Below are positions 49,611-63,060 of a stretch of DNA of 64,000 nt, one piece after another. The notes below the pieces were generated by a model. The model did not search any database. It saw only the letters and a program-made list of their open reading frames with translations, and was not told the origin of the DNA. The DNA comes from Sphagnum magellanicum. Lineage: Eukaryota; Streptophyta; Sphagnopsida; Sphagnales; Sphagnaceae. The stretch covers positions 7,625,958 to 7,689,957 of the forward strand of contig CM038913.1 of assembly GCA_021904315.1 (NCBI GenBank), in the 5' to 3' direction. The first letter of the stretch is position 1. Each line of letters starts with the position of its first letter. Both the position numbers and the translations under genes were made by a program.

Positions 49611-52600
49611 TCACAAATCCGCCATCGTGTCAGCATCTCTTTCATCTAAACTAGCATGCAAGCTGGTGCCCATTCGAAATGCAGTGAGCATGATCTGACC
49701 TGCATAAGTATAACTTGGGTGCTTTGCCAGGACACTCTCAACAGCCTCTGCACTATCTGCAGTTACACCTATCTGGTTTGGAAACCCTTGGTCAAACCTC
49801 GGTAGAATCATTCCTGCTTCACCAAAAAAATGCTTGGAAGCTTGATAAAGCAGTGTGCCTTGCAAGGCTTCCAGCAGATGGTCATCACTCCATGGTTCCT
49901 CATCTGACGTTTTCTTTAGGCCAACCCAATCATCTTGATCTGCTGCCCGCAGCCATGCTTGCTCCAACAAATTGTAATTACTGCTGCAAAACTTTGCACC
50001 GGCGTTTGTGAACACTTCAAAAGCACCCATCACCAACTCCCTGGATCCACTCTTTAGGCATGCATCAACCAGTTTCCCTGGTGATAAAAGCTCCTCACCA
50101 GTCACTCCTTCTCTTGCTGCCACTTCCTGAAATTCCACCAACAACATTGTGAGACTTGAAACTAGTGTTCACTGCTTGCATTGCTGCTCCTGCTTATCTA
50201 CATTCTTCTTCTGGCATATGTGAAATTTGGCTGCCAACAGATATAACATCTCCTCATTTGACACTGAAGTATATGAACAAAGACCAAATCTACCACCAAA
50301 TAATCTTATGTCCATCAGCTATATGACCTGTGACCATCATACCTGCACTGCCAGGATGGCAACATTTGCATCTACATTTTGGGCTATCTCATCTGCTCCA
50401 GCTGCTCCTCCTGCATGAAGACCATTACAATTCTCCTCCATGAATATGGGAATGACAAAAAAAGATAGGATGTGTAGCGTAAACTGACAATCCCAAACCC
50501 AACCTCATTTAACAATTAGGTTGGCCTGCACGCAGAAATCTGCCAAATGATAAGTTATCCCTAGTAACTTATCTATGAGATTGCAGAGCAAACTCCAGAA
50601 CACTTAACGGAAAACAGAACAAAAACATGTGCTCCCATAACCTTATGAGTGTCACAAAGTGTCTGACCATCACCCTCATCACTGATAGCAGGGACCAGCT
50701 GCTATTTGTCTATCATTAGTAACTCTTCAACTTCAGATGAGTGATCAGATTAGTCACCAAGCAGAAAGTGTGCTAAAGCCAACATCACAGAAGACTAATA
50801 TCATGCTTCAAGGATGCTGAGGCCCTGGAACCAAAACCCAAGTTCGGTAGGACAACTTCACTTAGATAAACACTTATTAGCTCGGTACCTGCTAGGGCTG
50901 CTAGTTTTGCAAGTTGCAACAAGTGGCGACGTTGCCTTATGGTGCTGTTCGTGGAATGCTGGGAGACCAAAAACAAGGTTTTGGATGCAGCTGTGAACTG
51001 GTGTAACTTTAGTTGATGCACCCAGAGCAGTTCAGGATGTTCCTCAAGAAAAACTGCTAGCTCCTCTCCAAACTCTTCGCCAAGACGAAGGAGACGTGCA
51101 TGCTGACCTTGCTGGTAGCACTGCTCAAATACAAAGCGACTAAACCGGCCCTCCTTCAGTCCCATGCTTTCTCTCTGCTTCAGCAGAACGACTACATTAA
51201 TGCCATTACTTTCTGTCTATATGGTTGATTGGTACAATTTCTGCATGTTGTGTAGGAGCATATTCAGAAAGTTGTAGCACAACCATGTGGCTTGTTGCCC
51301 AGGTGCTTTGTTCTAAGCCAAAAAATCACTGGTCTCACCAGATATTACAGGAAATGTAAAATGAACCTAAATCATCACTATGCTGCAAAGTTCTAACAAA
51401 ACCTGCAAGTCTCAAGCATCTGTTGGGTTGAAGCACAACAAGAAAAATGTTCACCATCAGGCATTGCGGACAACAAGAAACTGGATTTCACAGTTTGAGA
51501 AAAAAAGAGAAGAGAGGTCAGTGAAGAGCATTCTAACCATCAGCCTACGCAGGAGCTTGTGATCATCAAGATCCATACAGATCTGGAAAAGAGTAGAGAA
51601 GGCAGCATGCCGACAACCAAGTGCTATCAACGGTGTATAAAGCTTCTGCAACACCTTCTGTCTCTGCTCTTCTCCTTTTCCACCCCCTCCAGCACGCTGC
51701 ACTTGCAACAGATCACAACTCCTCAATGCAGGCACAAATCACAAAACCCATCACCAACCACCTTTTTTGATGGGATGGGTGTGAACTCCCCAGCAAAGAT
51801 AAGCACTGCACAAAACTAGTTCTGATACAAGCTAGAAGCAAGAAAAAACTACCAACAGACACAATACATGGGGAGGTAGAGAAATCTCTAAGCAGGGGAT
51901 GCATGAAGGAAATTGGGAACAACAAAACCACGACCAATAGGACAATAAGTTGAAGTTAGAGGATGATTTCAAAACTGATGATTCTAGACTGGACTACTGT
52001 GATGACAGATGCAGCTGGAGCTTGACAAGGCCCCATTTAGATCTCATCTGCCAAGATTTGCCACCAACACAGATACCTTCTTTTAGCAGCACTCACCCCA
52101 CTTCTTTCATTTTCCTCCCTGACCATTGTGCATGTGTGCTGTTTCTTGGTCCACAGTCCACCCATGAACCACAAGGACGTGGACAGAAAGTAAGCAGCAA
52201 GAATACATGAGGGTAAATACCTGGGCTGCAGTCTGGGCAACTTGTGCAGCATACTGCTGGAGAGCAGTGAGAAGTGTATCACGACGACTCCAGTACTCCA
52301 TCTGCAGGCCTCGATATTCCTCCTCACGCTCCACCTTGGCTGTTATAGCACCTGCATAGCTTTCCAATAGAAGGTCAGCCATCTCTTCCAGCTGCGTCAT
52401 CAACCCTGGTGTTAGTGATGGCTCGCTTGCCTCTGCCTCAGACTTTAGCTTGAGGAGCATGGTTGCCACCTTCCACACCCCAGAGCGAACTGCAGGTTTG
52501 CAGTACCAAGGTGTAAGACCTTCGGGTGATGGATACCAAGCATGCTGTGTGTCATGATATGCAATCGCCACACGCAACACTGTGCTACATGCAAAGGCAA

Positions 52601-55600
52601 GCTCAGCTGCACGCTCAATCTGAACCTTTACAGCTTTGTCACATTGCACCAGTGCTCCTGCATGCTGCTGGATACAGATAAATAACTCCTCTAATTCTGA
52701 TACACGTGTGTAGAACACCTCCACCCTGTCTCTATCCATCAGCATCACATTGTTTCTGCGAGCTTTTTCTCCCACAAGCTGCACTGTGTCCCAAAGAGCA
52801 CCAGTTCCTTCGCCAGAGCTCTGGGGCGGGAGAAGTTTTGAAGATCCTGTGAAATTATCCGGAGACCCGGGTTGAGCTTGAGCATTGTTCAATTCCCTCA
52901 GCTTCATCATTCCTGCTAGCTTCTCTCCATGCTCCATGATCACATGCAATGCCTCTCCTGCATGAGAAGCCCCAACCCATCAATACAGACAATGCCATAA
53001 CAAGAGCTGGTGTGGGTCAAGACCCAACCAAAACTACCCAATATACTACCTATTGACTTTCCATTCATCTAACACTGTAAAATACTGATGCAATACTCAG
53101 AATTATTTTCTAACAGCACCGGGAGCAGCAGTTTCCTTCCTTTTGATTGGATGTGCATAAATTTGCAAGAGAAAGCAGTGATGCCCTAGCACAGATAGAT
53201 TGGAGTGTAAAACTTTTATGATGTGAACTTCCTGAAAAGAAGTGAAGACTGACTGCCAGTGAGATCTTAACATGGCATCAAGAAGAGATCATGACGACTA
53301 GAGAGAGTATTAATCACTTACTCTGCTTGTGTTGAAGCTCTTCGTGACATTTGCTGGCTGCAAGAAAATTGAGATATTGTTGATGCCGCCTTTGCTTGTC
53401 TGCAAGTTGTGATGAGACCGTTGCGAGAACTGCAACACCAGATGCTCTGCCCGATGCCCAGTGCTTGGCAAGTGTATCCACTATTGCTCGACTTGTACAT
53501 GCAAACACATTTCTGTCACCTTCTCTTTCAAAGGCACCAGCATTCTGCAGTTTATCTAGTACAGATGTCAGCTGCCCAGAAGCAAGATACTGCTGGAAGA
53601 AGCGGCCTACACTTGTCTCTGCTTCATCATCCTGTGAAGGCCATTGGCTCACTACTTGGTCCAACTGTGCATCACCTGCTACAACCCTCCCTGAGCCCAG
53701 CCGTTGCAGTTCTGTTGCATCACCAAACATCAGCTGCCGACGTTCATCCTTCACTGGCTCCTCAGTTGTGCTCACACGACGAGACAAACCACGCTCGGGG
53801 GGTTGTACAGCACCCAGCAGTATGGCTTTTGGTGGGATAGCCCACACACCTGCATCCTCTGTAAGGACTATCCAGGCACCAGCATCTTCACCAGGTACTA
53901 CACATGCATCCAACACCTTTCCAGCTCCCCAAGACAAGTCAAACTGATAAAGTCGTACATGATTGCCCTTGCCAACATGAGCAACAGTGGCAGTGCCATC
54001 TCCTGCCAAGATTAATGCTGAGCCAGCAGGTTGTCCACCTGTACGGAGGCACATGGAGTAGAGAAAAGCCTCTTCTTCCACACGTGCCTTTGGTAAGATG
54101 ATCTGTGGGGGTGCCCTTCGCCTAATCTCACCCTCACCCCACAGCTGGAAATAATGGAGAGAATACTGCATGTGGCTTGAGCTGGTTACAAAGTCTTTGC
54201 TGAATGATGCTACCAGCACTGTAAATTCTTTCCCAGATTCATCCACTTGCAGGTCCAAGAGCCACACTTGCTTCTGGCCAGCCAGGTCATACATCACATC
54301 CTTCTCATTTGAGAGATCATAAGTCCAGGCCTTGGTCACCACCCCCCTTGGTGACAAGTCAACATTCCAGCATTCAAACCCATGTGATGTCAACAACAGG
54401 AGCTGTTGTACACCTTCATTGGGGAGTGAACACCACACTAATGACCATGCTCTGCTACTATTAGTTGCAAAAACACTGTATCCCACCTCTGCCCCTGTCA
54501 CATCACGAGCAATCTGCTGCTTGGATATGCCATCTGGACCACAGTCAAATCGCCAAAGCTCACCATCCGACCCACTTGCAACAGCCACAGAAACATCAGG
54601 GCTGGTTGAACTAGATGCTACTATAGATGTAACCAGTGGTACCCCAACGGAACCTGAATTTGACCTGTGATTGCTTGGCCGATCATCATTCAAAAGAGAT
54701 GTAAGTGCTCGGTTATTGGTACCCGTGCTGATTATTGGAGGTTTTTCACCACTGGAAAAAGCATCAGGCCAGTAAACCAAAGCTAAACTCTTGCTGGAGC
54801 ACATAATCACACTAACTGCATCACAGCCTTTAAGGTAACCAACCTCGGTCTGTTGATCTACGTGATGTGCCACTAGGCACACCAGCCAGGAGTCCTCCTT
54901 GTCAGACAGGCCCAGCTGTGGCACTGTAAGTATAGCACATGTACCACTGTGAAGGTGACTCCACACACACAGATGTTGCCCATTCAGTATCCAGGATAGC
55001 CCACTCTTCCCATCCATTCCACCTTGTACTTTTGCTGCATCTGCCAGTTATTCCACAATCCACCATCACTTGGAATGAGCTGCACTGTCAAAATAGTCAT
55101 ATCCCTGGAATTGACACCCGTCTTCCTTCTTCAATTGTGTTCCAAATCAATCTTCTCCAGTATCACTCCCAACAAATCCAGCAAAAATTAAAGAACCCTA
55201 GAAACAACAGAATGTAATTACTACCTCCTTGAGTTCCAAGCTTCCCTTCTCCAAGCAGGGCTCGAAACTGATGAGGTAAATCACACACAAAAACAGGCTG
55301 GTTCCCATCCGAACTACCCTTTCCACCACCACTTCTAAGCACTCTGCTTGCCCTGCAAAATTCCTTTTCCCCACTGTTAGATTTGCTGCAACCAATTTGC
55401 AGGACCAAATATTCCAGTATGACACAGGGAAATCTGATGTAATCACCCAAAATCAATAAACACTTCAATTTGCACAAAAAAAGGAGCCAAAATGCACAGC
55501 TCTTTGTCTAGTCCTCCTAATGAGTGCTGAACGCATTTTCTCGCCCTAAACCCTAAACTCTAGACCATTTTCTCGCCTCCACTGTCTCCTGGCATGTATG

Positions 55601-56186
55601 GTTTTTCTACACTTTCTAACTCACCTAGGGTTCAGAAAACAAGCAAACAAACCTACCTCTCTCATATAACCGAAACCATTTCGTGATTACAGATTCACCA
55701 GGCAGTCCAAAGTCTTCCAACCAATCCCATAAGCTACAAATAGTACTCAAACCTCCCCTGTAACTAAAGACTAACTCTCAAGAAAGCTTAAACCCTAAAA
55801 CTACCCATTCGCAAATTGAAAATGTTGCCCCAAAACACCTTGTGAAGAATTTTTTTTCCAAAAGAGATAAGAAGAAGGTACTAAGAATCAAAACACGATT
55901 AGCCAAAACATTGAGGGGAAGTAAGAAAACACCCCACGACTCACTCCCTCACTCAGGAATCCGGAAATGAAAAACACACGAAGATGAATAAGAGATACCT
56001 GGAGGGAGTGAGGGCCGGAGGAGCCCAGGGAGACGAAGGCTGACGAAAGCCTGCAGTGGAGGAGGAGATTGCACCAACAGGTGTTGCTGCTGCTGCTGCT
56101 GCTGCTGGTACCGTTCCATCCCCAGCTGCTGTTGCTGCTTCTCGGATTCGACCGTAGCCTCCTTTGGCACGGCCTGGAGTGAACAT
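49611..56186 (-). CDS. NUP133: Nucleoporin NUP133, 8 exons, 1264 aa
   Basis: Predicted exons in coding order: 56186-55999, 55352-55225, 55034-53322, 52957-52221, 51696-51538, 51174-50889, 50410-50343, 50126-49611; all GT-AG, closing in frame at a stop ending at 49611. The N-terminus (residues 1-70) is Ala/Pro/Ser-rich and ends 'PSSPWAPPALTPSR', like plant Nup133. 'GGMDGKSGLSWILNGQHLCV' opens the beta-propeller (about 100-560). An alpha-solenoid follows, with 'VIMEHGEKLAGMMKLRELNN' at about 681-700, 'EGRFSRFVFEQCYQQ' and 'SDDHLLEALQGTLLYQA' further on. The protein is a scaffold of the Nup107-160 (Y) complex at the nuclear pore; length agrees with the Arabidopsis protein (about 1285 aa). A CAG/CTG run (about 56089-56108) encodes part of the N-terminal Ala tract. 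Exon 3 has two possible acceptors 12 bp apart (55034 or 55022), giving 1264 or 1260 aa. Confidence 0.93.
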
Positions 56187-59100
56187 GGTTGCAGCAGATT
56201 TGGCGATCAAAGCATCCGATCACGCAGCCAAAATGCAAGCGTTTGCAAGAACCAAAATGGTCAGGAAAGCACAGGTCGCAAAATTAGGGCATTTGGTTGA
56301 GTGTAAAAGGGCGACACGAGAGGGGAGACGAAATTTAGGGTTTAGTAGTTCGTACTAGTTATGGAGGGAAACTGACTAAAGTAAGAAAAGCAGGTCCACT
56401 CCCTTGGCCTGTACACTGTAACATTACAGCATGCCCAATGGCAGCAATAGATTGGCCTTTTTGGATGAAGATTGTTTTTTAAAAAACAATATGAATATAT
56501 ATTCTTTGGGCTAGTAAAAATGCACATGTTCGCAATGTCCTGCAAAAGCACAGGAAATGACAGTTTCTCAGCAATAAATGATTGTTTCTCACTGGCCAAC
56601 TGCAAAACCAGCCCAGGTGCTGCTGAAAGTTGTACAGTCTCTCTCACTTGTGCAATCCATCTTTTCAAGTTCATGGGTGCGGATGGGGGAGAAATTAAAG
56701 AGTGCATACTGGATGTGCTAAATAATCATACATGGTTGCCGCTGGGCATGCTTTTAGTGTGCCCTTCTTCGGGTACCTTGTATTAGTTGGAAGAGCAGAA
56801 CTTAGGGCAAAGAATATGAAATAACGTGAACAACTATTGGGAACATGTTGAAGAATGCATCAAGAACTTGTGGACCATGTTGGGAACCCATTGGGAACTT
56901 CATGGGAACACCTGGGGAGTGAAAAAAATCCCGGGCAAAAGAAAAGGAAAAAAAAAAAAACCTGGGACCTCAGATGCATGCTGCCTCACCTCATTGGCTG
57001 GAAGAATTTATTTTTTTTGCCTACCGGTGTTCTTTGCCATTTTTGGCCTAGGCTAATGGCAAGGGCATGAACTAAGAGTGTATATTATGTTGATTTATGT
57101 ATGGGGTGCACTTATTGGTATCAAATCATTTTTTTTTGTTAAATCATAGGGTCTAATGCTGATGATTAGTGGCCCTCTATATTTTCCACATGATGTAGTG
57201 GTCTTCACATCTCCAAGTTAATATTACATGAGGTGTTGGACTTTTGCAACTTTTAACACCCTCTTTGAACCCAACTTCAAGTAGATGCTCTCAAGTTTCC
57301 ATGACAATTCCATGATTTGTGAATTGGTAATCTTAATGTCCATTAGTGGCCAACTTCAAATCATGGAATTACATTAGGCTAGGGCTTTACTTGAACACAA
57401 TGCAAGCCAAATAAAAGTAATGGCTATGGGCTCCCACTTAATTTCTTCTCCTTGCAAAGTCAATTGCTTTTCTTATTTTTCAATCCTTACTTTATTGTCA
57501 ACAATCTTGTCGCAATAAAACTCTGTTTGTTTTTTTCTTCTATTTTGTTGTCATTTTTGTCTTATTTTCCTATTGTAAGGTTTAGTATGTCTTCACAAAT
57601 GAATATGTGTAAGATTAATAGATTTTTTTTGCATGGTCACTTGTGGAGGACCCCTTTCACAAGATAGTTTTTTTTTTTTTCCAACAAATGTCCATTTTTT
57701 TATTTTATTTTTTTAAACAAAGGGATGGAAAAAAAATATTATTGGTTTTCTTCTATACATGGAACAATGTGAAAATTTCACACTTGACAAAAAAAAAAAA
57801 AACCTTACAAATAACATTCATGAAATAAAATGGAAGTCAAACAAGCCTTGCGTAAGAGCTTGAAGATTATTACTAGCCTTCAAATTATTCTTGAACCATC
57901 AATTTTTCAACTCACTTGCCTTCACTTCTCACAATGCATGTAAAACATCACCAACACTAGATTTGTTGCATTAGGAAAAATTTGCAAATAAACACAACCA
58001 ATTTCCAATATCTATCCCCATTGATTGGTTTGATATGCCACCTCTTATTTCTATAGAGTACGACCCAATTTATGTCAACCCCTTTCACCCATTTCCTTGC
58101 AGCAACATGGTCCTAAGGAAGATCTTGATCATACTAACATAACAAAAATACACATAGAACAAGAGCTATATGTAAGTCACAAACTTAGTTTTCAAACTTG
58201 ACTCCTTTGATGTGTGATATTGTGCCCAAGCTCCTTGAACATGGGATGTCAACTTGGTGTTGATCAACGAGAATAAAAAGATTGAGAATGAAACATGCAA
58301 GAGAGTTTTCAATAAAGCTCAACTCAAACACTCTTGCATTTTGACAAAACAACCTCATTGTGATCTTGCCTTCACAATTTGATAGAGGCTTTGGTTGATC
58401 TTTCACTGTGTTGAAGCTAGTATGCAATCTAAAGAACTTCACATGGTAGGAATGGGCATTTTGTTTATGTTTAAGTGGGCAACCAATGTGATACATTTAT
58501 CCAAATTTTTAAATGTGTAAGAAGAAAATAAAAGGAAGAAAGAAAGATAATCTTTTTTAAAGTGAGAGATTTGCAAGTTGAACATAACAATATAAAAAAT
58601 AAATTCACCATAATTTCATATCTTGTACAAAGAAAAATGTACACATGGTTCAAACAATGTAAGAAGAACATCCAATTCCATGTCTCAAAGTTTTCAAGGG
58701 ATTAATTTGAGTTTGATTTTGGTTCTTTGTTTTTTACAAAAATAGGACTGAATTTTAGTTTCAATTTTTTAACTTAGGGGACAATTTTAATTTTAATTTT
58801 TTTAAGATTTTCAAATTAGGGCAATCCTAGTTCTTGACTCCATGATTTTTAGTTCAAAATCTAATATGCATATTTCTTCACTCTAACCTACATTAGATGT
58901 TCCGATATCAAGAACATTAAAAGAAATAATTGAAAACCCAAAATTTTATTTTTGAAAAAACTCCCAATTTTTTTCTATAATCCTTTTTGGCAAGTAGCCA
59001 AATAGGTTTTGGATCATTGCTAAACCACCTACTTCAAAAAAGTGAGAAAAACCTACTATGGATGCCAAAAAAACTAGGCGACAAGATGGTTTAACATAAT

Positions 59101-61587
59101 ATTAAATGGTAAAAACACACTACAATGGATTTTTTTGGAAGTCATAGTGGTAGTTTTTTCTAAGTGAATCAAATATTGTTGCATTGTATTCAAATCTATT
59201 TGAAAAACTTGACAAAAGTGAGATGAAAAATTGAAACCTACATTTTAGTCTTTCAAACCCAAAAAAACAAATTATCAAAAGGATAAATGTTCAATTCAAG
59301 GTGGATTTTACAAATGATGGTACATACAGTTTCATAATCCAAACTACCCCAAAAAATTTATCATTATGGACTTTTTTCTTCTAGTGGAATTGGAAGCTAA
59401 ACCTATAACTTTTTACCACCACACATTGAAGTACCATAACAAGGTTTTTTTTTCAAATTCTTCAAATAGGTGTATTGGCAAGGATCCTCAACATTAATTA
59501 GCAATAAATGGCGATTATCCCGGTGGACTAGTAGATATTTTTTGGAATCCTACCTAATTATGGTGACTAATGGAACACATTGTCTAAATTTAGCGACGTC
59601 TAATTTTTTTCTCAAAATATGGTAAATGTTTTTTTAATTCTCAAAAATCCTTTTGTTGGATTTGCCAACCTTTTTTCTAGTCACCAAGTGGTGAAAATTC
59701 ACTACCAAAAAAACCCTAACCATAACACTTAAGATGAAAAAATCAAACAAGAAAAATCTCTCAAAAATTTTAAGATTTGAAATGAAAATTTCAAATTCTT
59801 AAAGTCTATTTTGATATTTAAATTGATTTTTTCAAGGCCCATATTTTTAGAGTTAAATTTTTTTTTATGGTGGTATGAACTTGAAAATGGAAAAAAATAT
59901 GAATTTTAGCATCATTTTTTTTAAAAATTGAAAATTTACTAGATTTGAACTATAAAAATGGACTTTCATTTGCCTTTTTTAGGTGAATGTAATGTGCATT
60001 TACCTTAAAAGGTGCACATTTATATCTCAAAAACAATGAAAATTTAGTGTTTAAATGCTTTCACCCCTTTGCTTGATGGGCAAGGTTCAAATCTTATTAA
60101 ACCGCTTTACCCACTTGGAATTAAAATTAGATTTTTTTTAAAAATTTGATCTAGTTCCAATTTTCAAAATCATTTAAAATTAAATTTTGGGTTGAATTTT
60201 GGTTACCTTCAATATTATAACTATTTGGGGGTGAATTCTCGCCCAATTTTAAGAAATGGCCCCTCCTAAGCCAATTTTGATTCTAGTTAAATTTCTTTGA
60301 ACTAGATTAAAACCACCTTTGGGTAGCCCCTTAGCCTGAATATTCACCCTACAATAGTTCAAACTATTACATCATCAACAAAATGTAAACAAATGCATGC
60401 AAGGGACACATTGATTTTAACACATATTGATTAAAGCAAGAAATGTAGCTCAAATTAAATAGTTTAACATGGCAAGTTGAGCATTTAGGCATGTAAGTTA
60501 CAAGTATGATTATTTGAACCTCTCACCTACACATTGAAAGACCAAGTCATTAACCATTGCACCATGTTTTCATAAAATTTTAACTTTTGGCATCATATTA
60601 TTATGAACATTTTCTTTAAACATACCTTGGTAGTTTACCCTAGCTACTTACCTAGGTTTAAATAGTCATAATTGCTAGAATAATTATGTTGAATAATTAG
60701 AATAGTTGTACCTACCTAGATTATTGTAAATGAAATAACTTAACTATGTTATAGTACCTCTATTACCTAGGAAAATCACCCAAAAACATGTCCAACTCAA
60801 GCCAATGTGTATTTAGGTGGGTAGAAATTGGTAGTTGCAAAACCTTGGTCACCAATGCCTTTATGGGTATATACGAATTTGTATTTATATTTTATTATTC
60901 ACAAAAATAATCCAAATTAAAGATGGAGGTGGTGTTAATTACATTGTAATTCCAGACACAACCAAAAATCGTTCAATAGTCATGTGCAATTGCAAGTTTA
61001 ATCACATGTGACTACTAGTTACAACCCAATTGCAAAATAATGGTTGTATACGACAAGATTTTTAGCAGTGTTATTAACTATTTATAAGGTTAATTTAAAC
61101 TACCCTAAGTCATTATAAATTATTGTAAGCTACCCCTAGGGTAATATTAGGTTATTATATAATACTTAAGTTACCCTAAGCTATTTCTAAGTTACTTTAG
61201 GCTATTATTAAGGTGTTTTAGTCTTCCTTAAGCTACTATGTTTATGTTACTATTATAGTGGCCCCCTTAAACCTTGCCACCTAGTTTTTTTTAACTATTA
61301 GTTTCTTCCCAAATGCACTTCCCATGGCCCCAAAAGAAATTTTTGCAATCCCACATAATTAAAAACATAAATAGTTACATTTTCCACAACAAAAACCCAA
61401 CAAAGTCAAATGATAGTTTGCAAAAAGTTCATTATTAAACAATTGTGGTTTGTTTTATTTATGTCTTCAAGGAACTATTGCCATATAATATTGCTACTAA
61501 ATATGACAAGTTATTTCAATTGGATTATTCCTAATCTTCATTGTTTGAGTATTAAAATTGATTTATTAATCAATTGAACTATTTAAT
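56187..61587. other. NUP133 upstream region and AT-rich spacer
   Basis: The first 150-200 bases, of ordinary composition, probably hold the NUP133 promoter and 5' UTR. Beyond about 57060 the DNA is AT-rich and CpG-poor with no supported gene; a 103-codon minus-strand frame at 58185-58496 has no recognisable content. From about 60620 to 61260 short CTAAG/CTTAG and TTACC/GGTAA words recur in both orientations. Confidence 0.5.
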
Positions 61588-61599
61588 TTGTTAGAACCT

Positions 61600-61815
61600 T
61601 TAGCCTCTTTAGATCTTCTTGTTATTACATGTTCCATGACACCATGTTCATCTATTGTATTTTTAAAATATCATGCTTTGAGTAACCTTGCCATGCACTT
61701 GGCCACTTCACCAATAGATTCATCAAAATTTGAATTCCACTCCACATTTGAATCCCCGCCATTGAATTCTAATTTTCCATCATTATTTAAGAAAAGTTTA
61801 TCCCTTGTTATGGGA
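61600..61815 (-). pseudogene. Coding-like minus-strand trace, possibly the tail of the transposase
   Basis: On the minus strand the frame is open for about 48 codons, with protein-like text such as 'GKLEFNGGDSNVEWNSNFDE' (about 61705-61770). After one stop the same frame continues for about 27 codons. It lies about 190 bp beyond the recognisable end of the pogo-type transposase and on the same strand, so it may be its acidic C-terminal part. No motif proves this. Confidence 0.25.
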
Positions 61816-61999
61816 ATTTGTTTTAAATGATTCATGTTCAACACACACTTACTCCTCTTGAAATGTCAACTCTTTGTTTTCTAAGCTTAATTACACCAAT
61901 GTAACCTAAGCTCATTCGTAAAATGGTATGTTAAAAACATGTAATGTCCTCACCTTCTTGAAGCCTTCTAGGGTGTTACTTTGTTATGTGCGTGGTGTG

Positions 62000-63060
62000 T
62001 TTTTAACCAACATACATCTAATGGATGCCTTCATTCCTCAAGTTGTTGACTACAACATCTAGCCTGCAATCCTTAACAACCATCCCTCCCCTAATTTGCT
62101 TTGCAACATGGATTATTGACTAGTTGCAAAACTTTTGGTGAACAACTTTCTTAAAAGGCTTGTTGAATATTATGTCTTTGTCATGTGCCATTAATGTGGT
62201 CCATCCTAACATTAAGACAATGTGGATGTAAGGTAATGTTTATGTGGCCAATTTTTGAATAACACCTTGTGGTGTACATTGTGCACATCTAGTTGTAGCA
62301 ATAGGTATTACTTCTTTGCAACCAAGTCCAAATCCTTGTAGATGTGTTATGTCATACCTTTTTTAAAAAGGTAAACACTTGATTAATTGACCTCCAACAT
62401 AGATGCACTATAGAATAAATGAAGAGGATGGAACAATAGTCACCTAGGTTTTGAATTTACAAAAGATTAAATTGTCCATCATGTTTCAATAATTCAAACC
62501 AAAGGTCATTGAAAGTACCCAAACCATAAATTACACAAACATGACAAAGGTTGTCATGATACAAGTAATGAGGCCATATGCTTGTCCTTTACACTAGTGA
62601 CTTGCACTTGCTTAATGTTTTCAATGTTGTAGGTGTTTATAAATCTCATTGGAATGTACCAAACAAAGGTATCATCCATGTTAAACATTAGTTTAAAGAG
62701 ATATTGTGGGGAAATATCTTGTACATCATGCTTAAGTTCATATCTTCCACCAATTCCTTGAAGTTTTTGGGGAACTTATGTGTTGCATTTGTTTTCATGC
62801 TTGAAGGACTAGCTCGTTTGTTTCGCAAAAGACATCATATGATTTGTTTGCCCATGATGTGGCACCCTTCATTTTTTTTTAGTAGCCCAAAGTTCTTGGC
62901 GTCCATGATGTTGATCATCAAATGTTGTGCAGTGACACCATTGATGGCATTTCCAATGTCTCTTTGAAGGAGCAAAGTCTTGCATATTTCTTTCTCTTGA
63001 TCAATGTCCTCTTTGGATGAGGTTGTTGTTGACTTGTGGCTTCTAAGAAATACATATCCT
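62000..63060 (-). pseudogene. Decayed pogo/Jerky-type DDE transposase (DNA transposon)
   Basis: Read on the minus strand, three parts appear in the family's order. At about 62860-63060 is an open stretch including 'INGVTAQHLMINIMDAKNFG', resembling the helix-turn-helix/CENP-B-like part. At about 62720-62780 is 'FKELVEDMNLSMMYKIFPHN' in another frame. At about 62600-62690 is 'MFNMDDTFVWYIPMRF', close to the 'NMDETPVWF.MP' motif that carries the first catalytic Asp of DDE_1 transposases, followed by 'KQVQVTSVKDKH' (family: '.K.V.VKTTG.EK'). Further on, 'IFNKPFKKVVHQKF' (about 62135-62180) matches the 'INKPFK..L' region after the DDE core. Several frameshifts and stops make it a pseudogene. Terminal inverted repeats were not found. 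Confidence 0.62.

Noticed and set aside
53396-53947. 183-codon plus-strand open frame inside NUP133
   Set aside because: It lies opposite the NUP133 beta-propeller exon and has no family similarity; a long GC-balanced exon often leaves an open complement.
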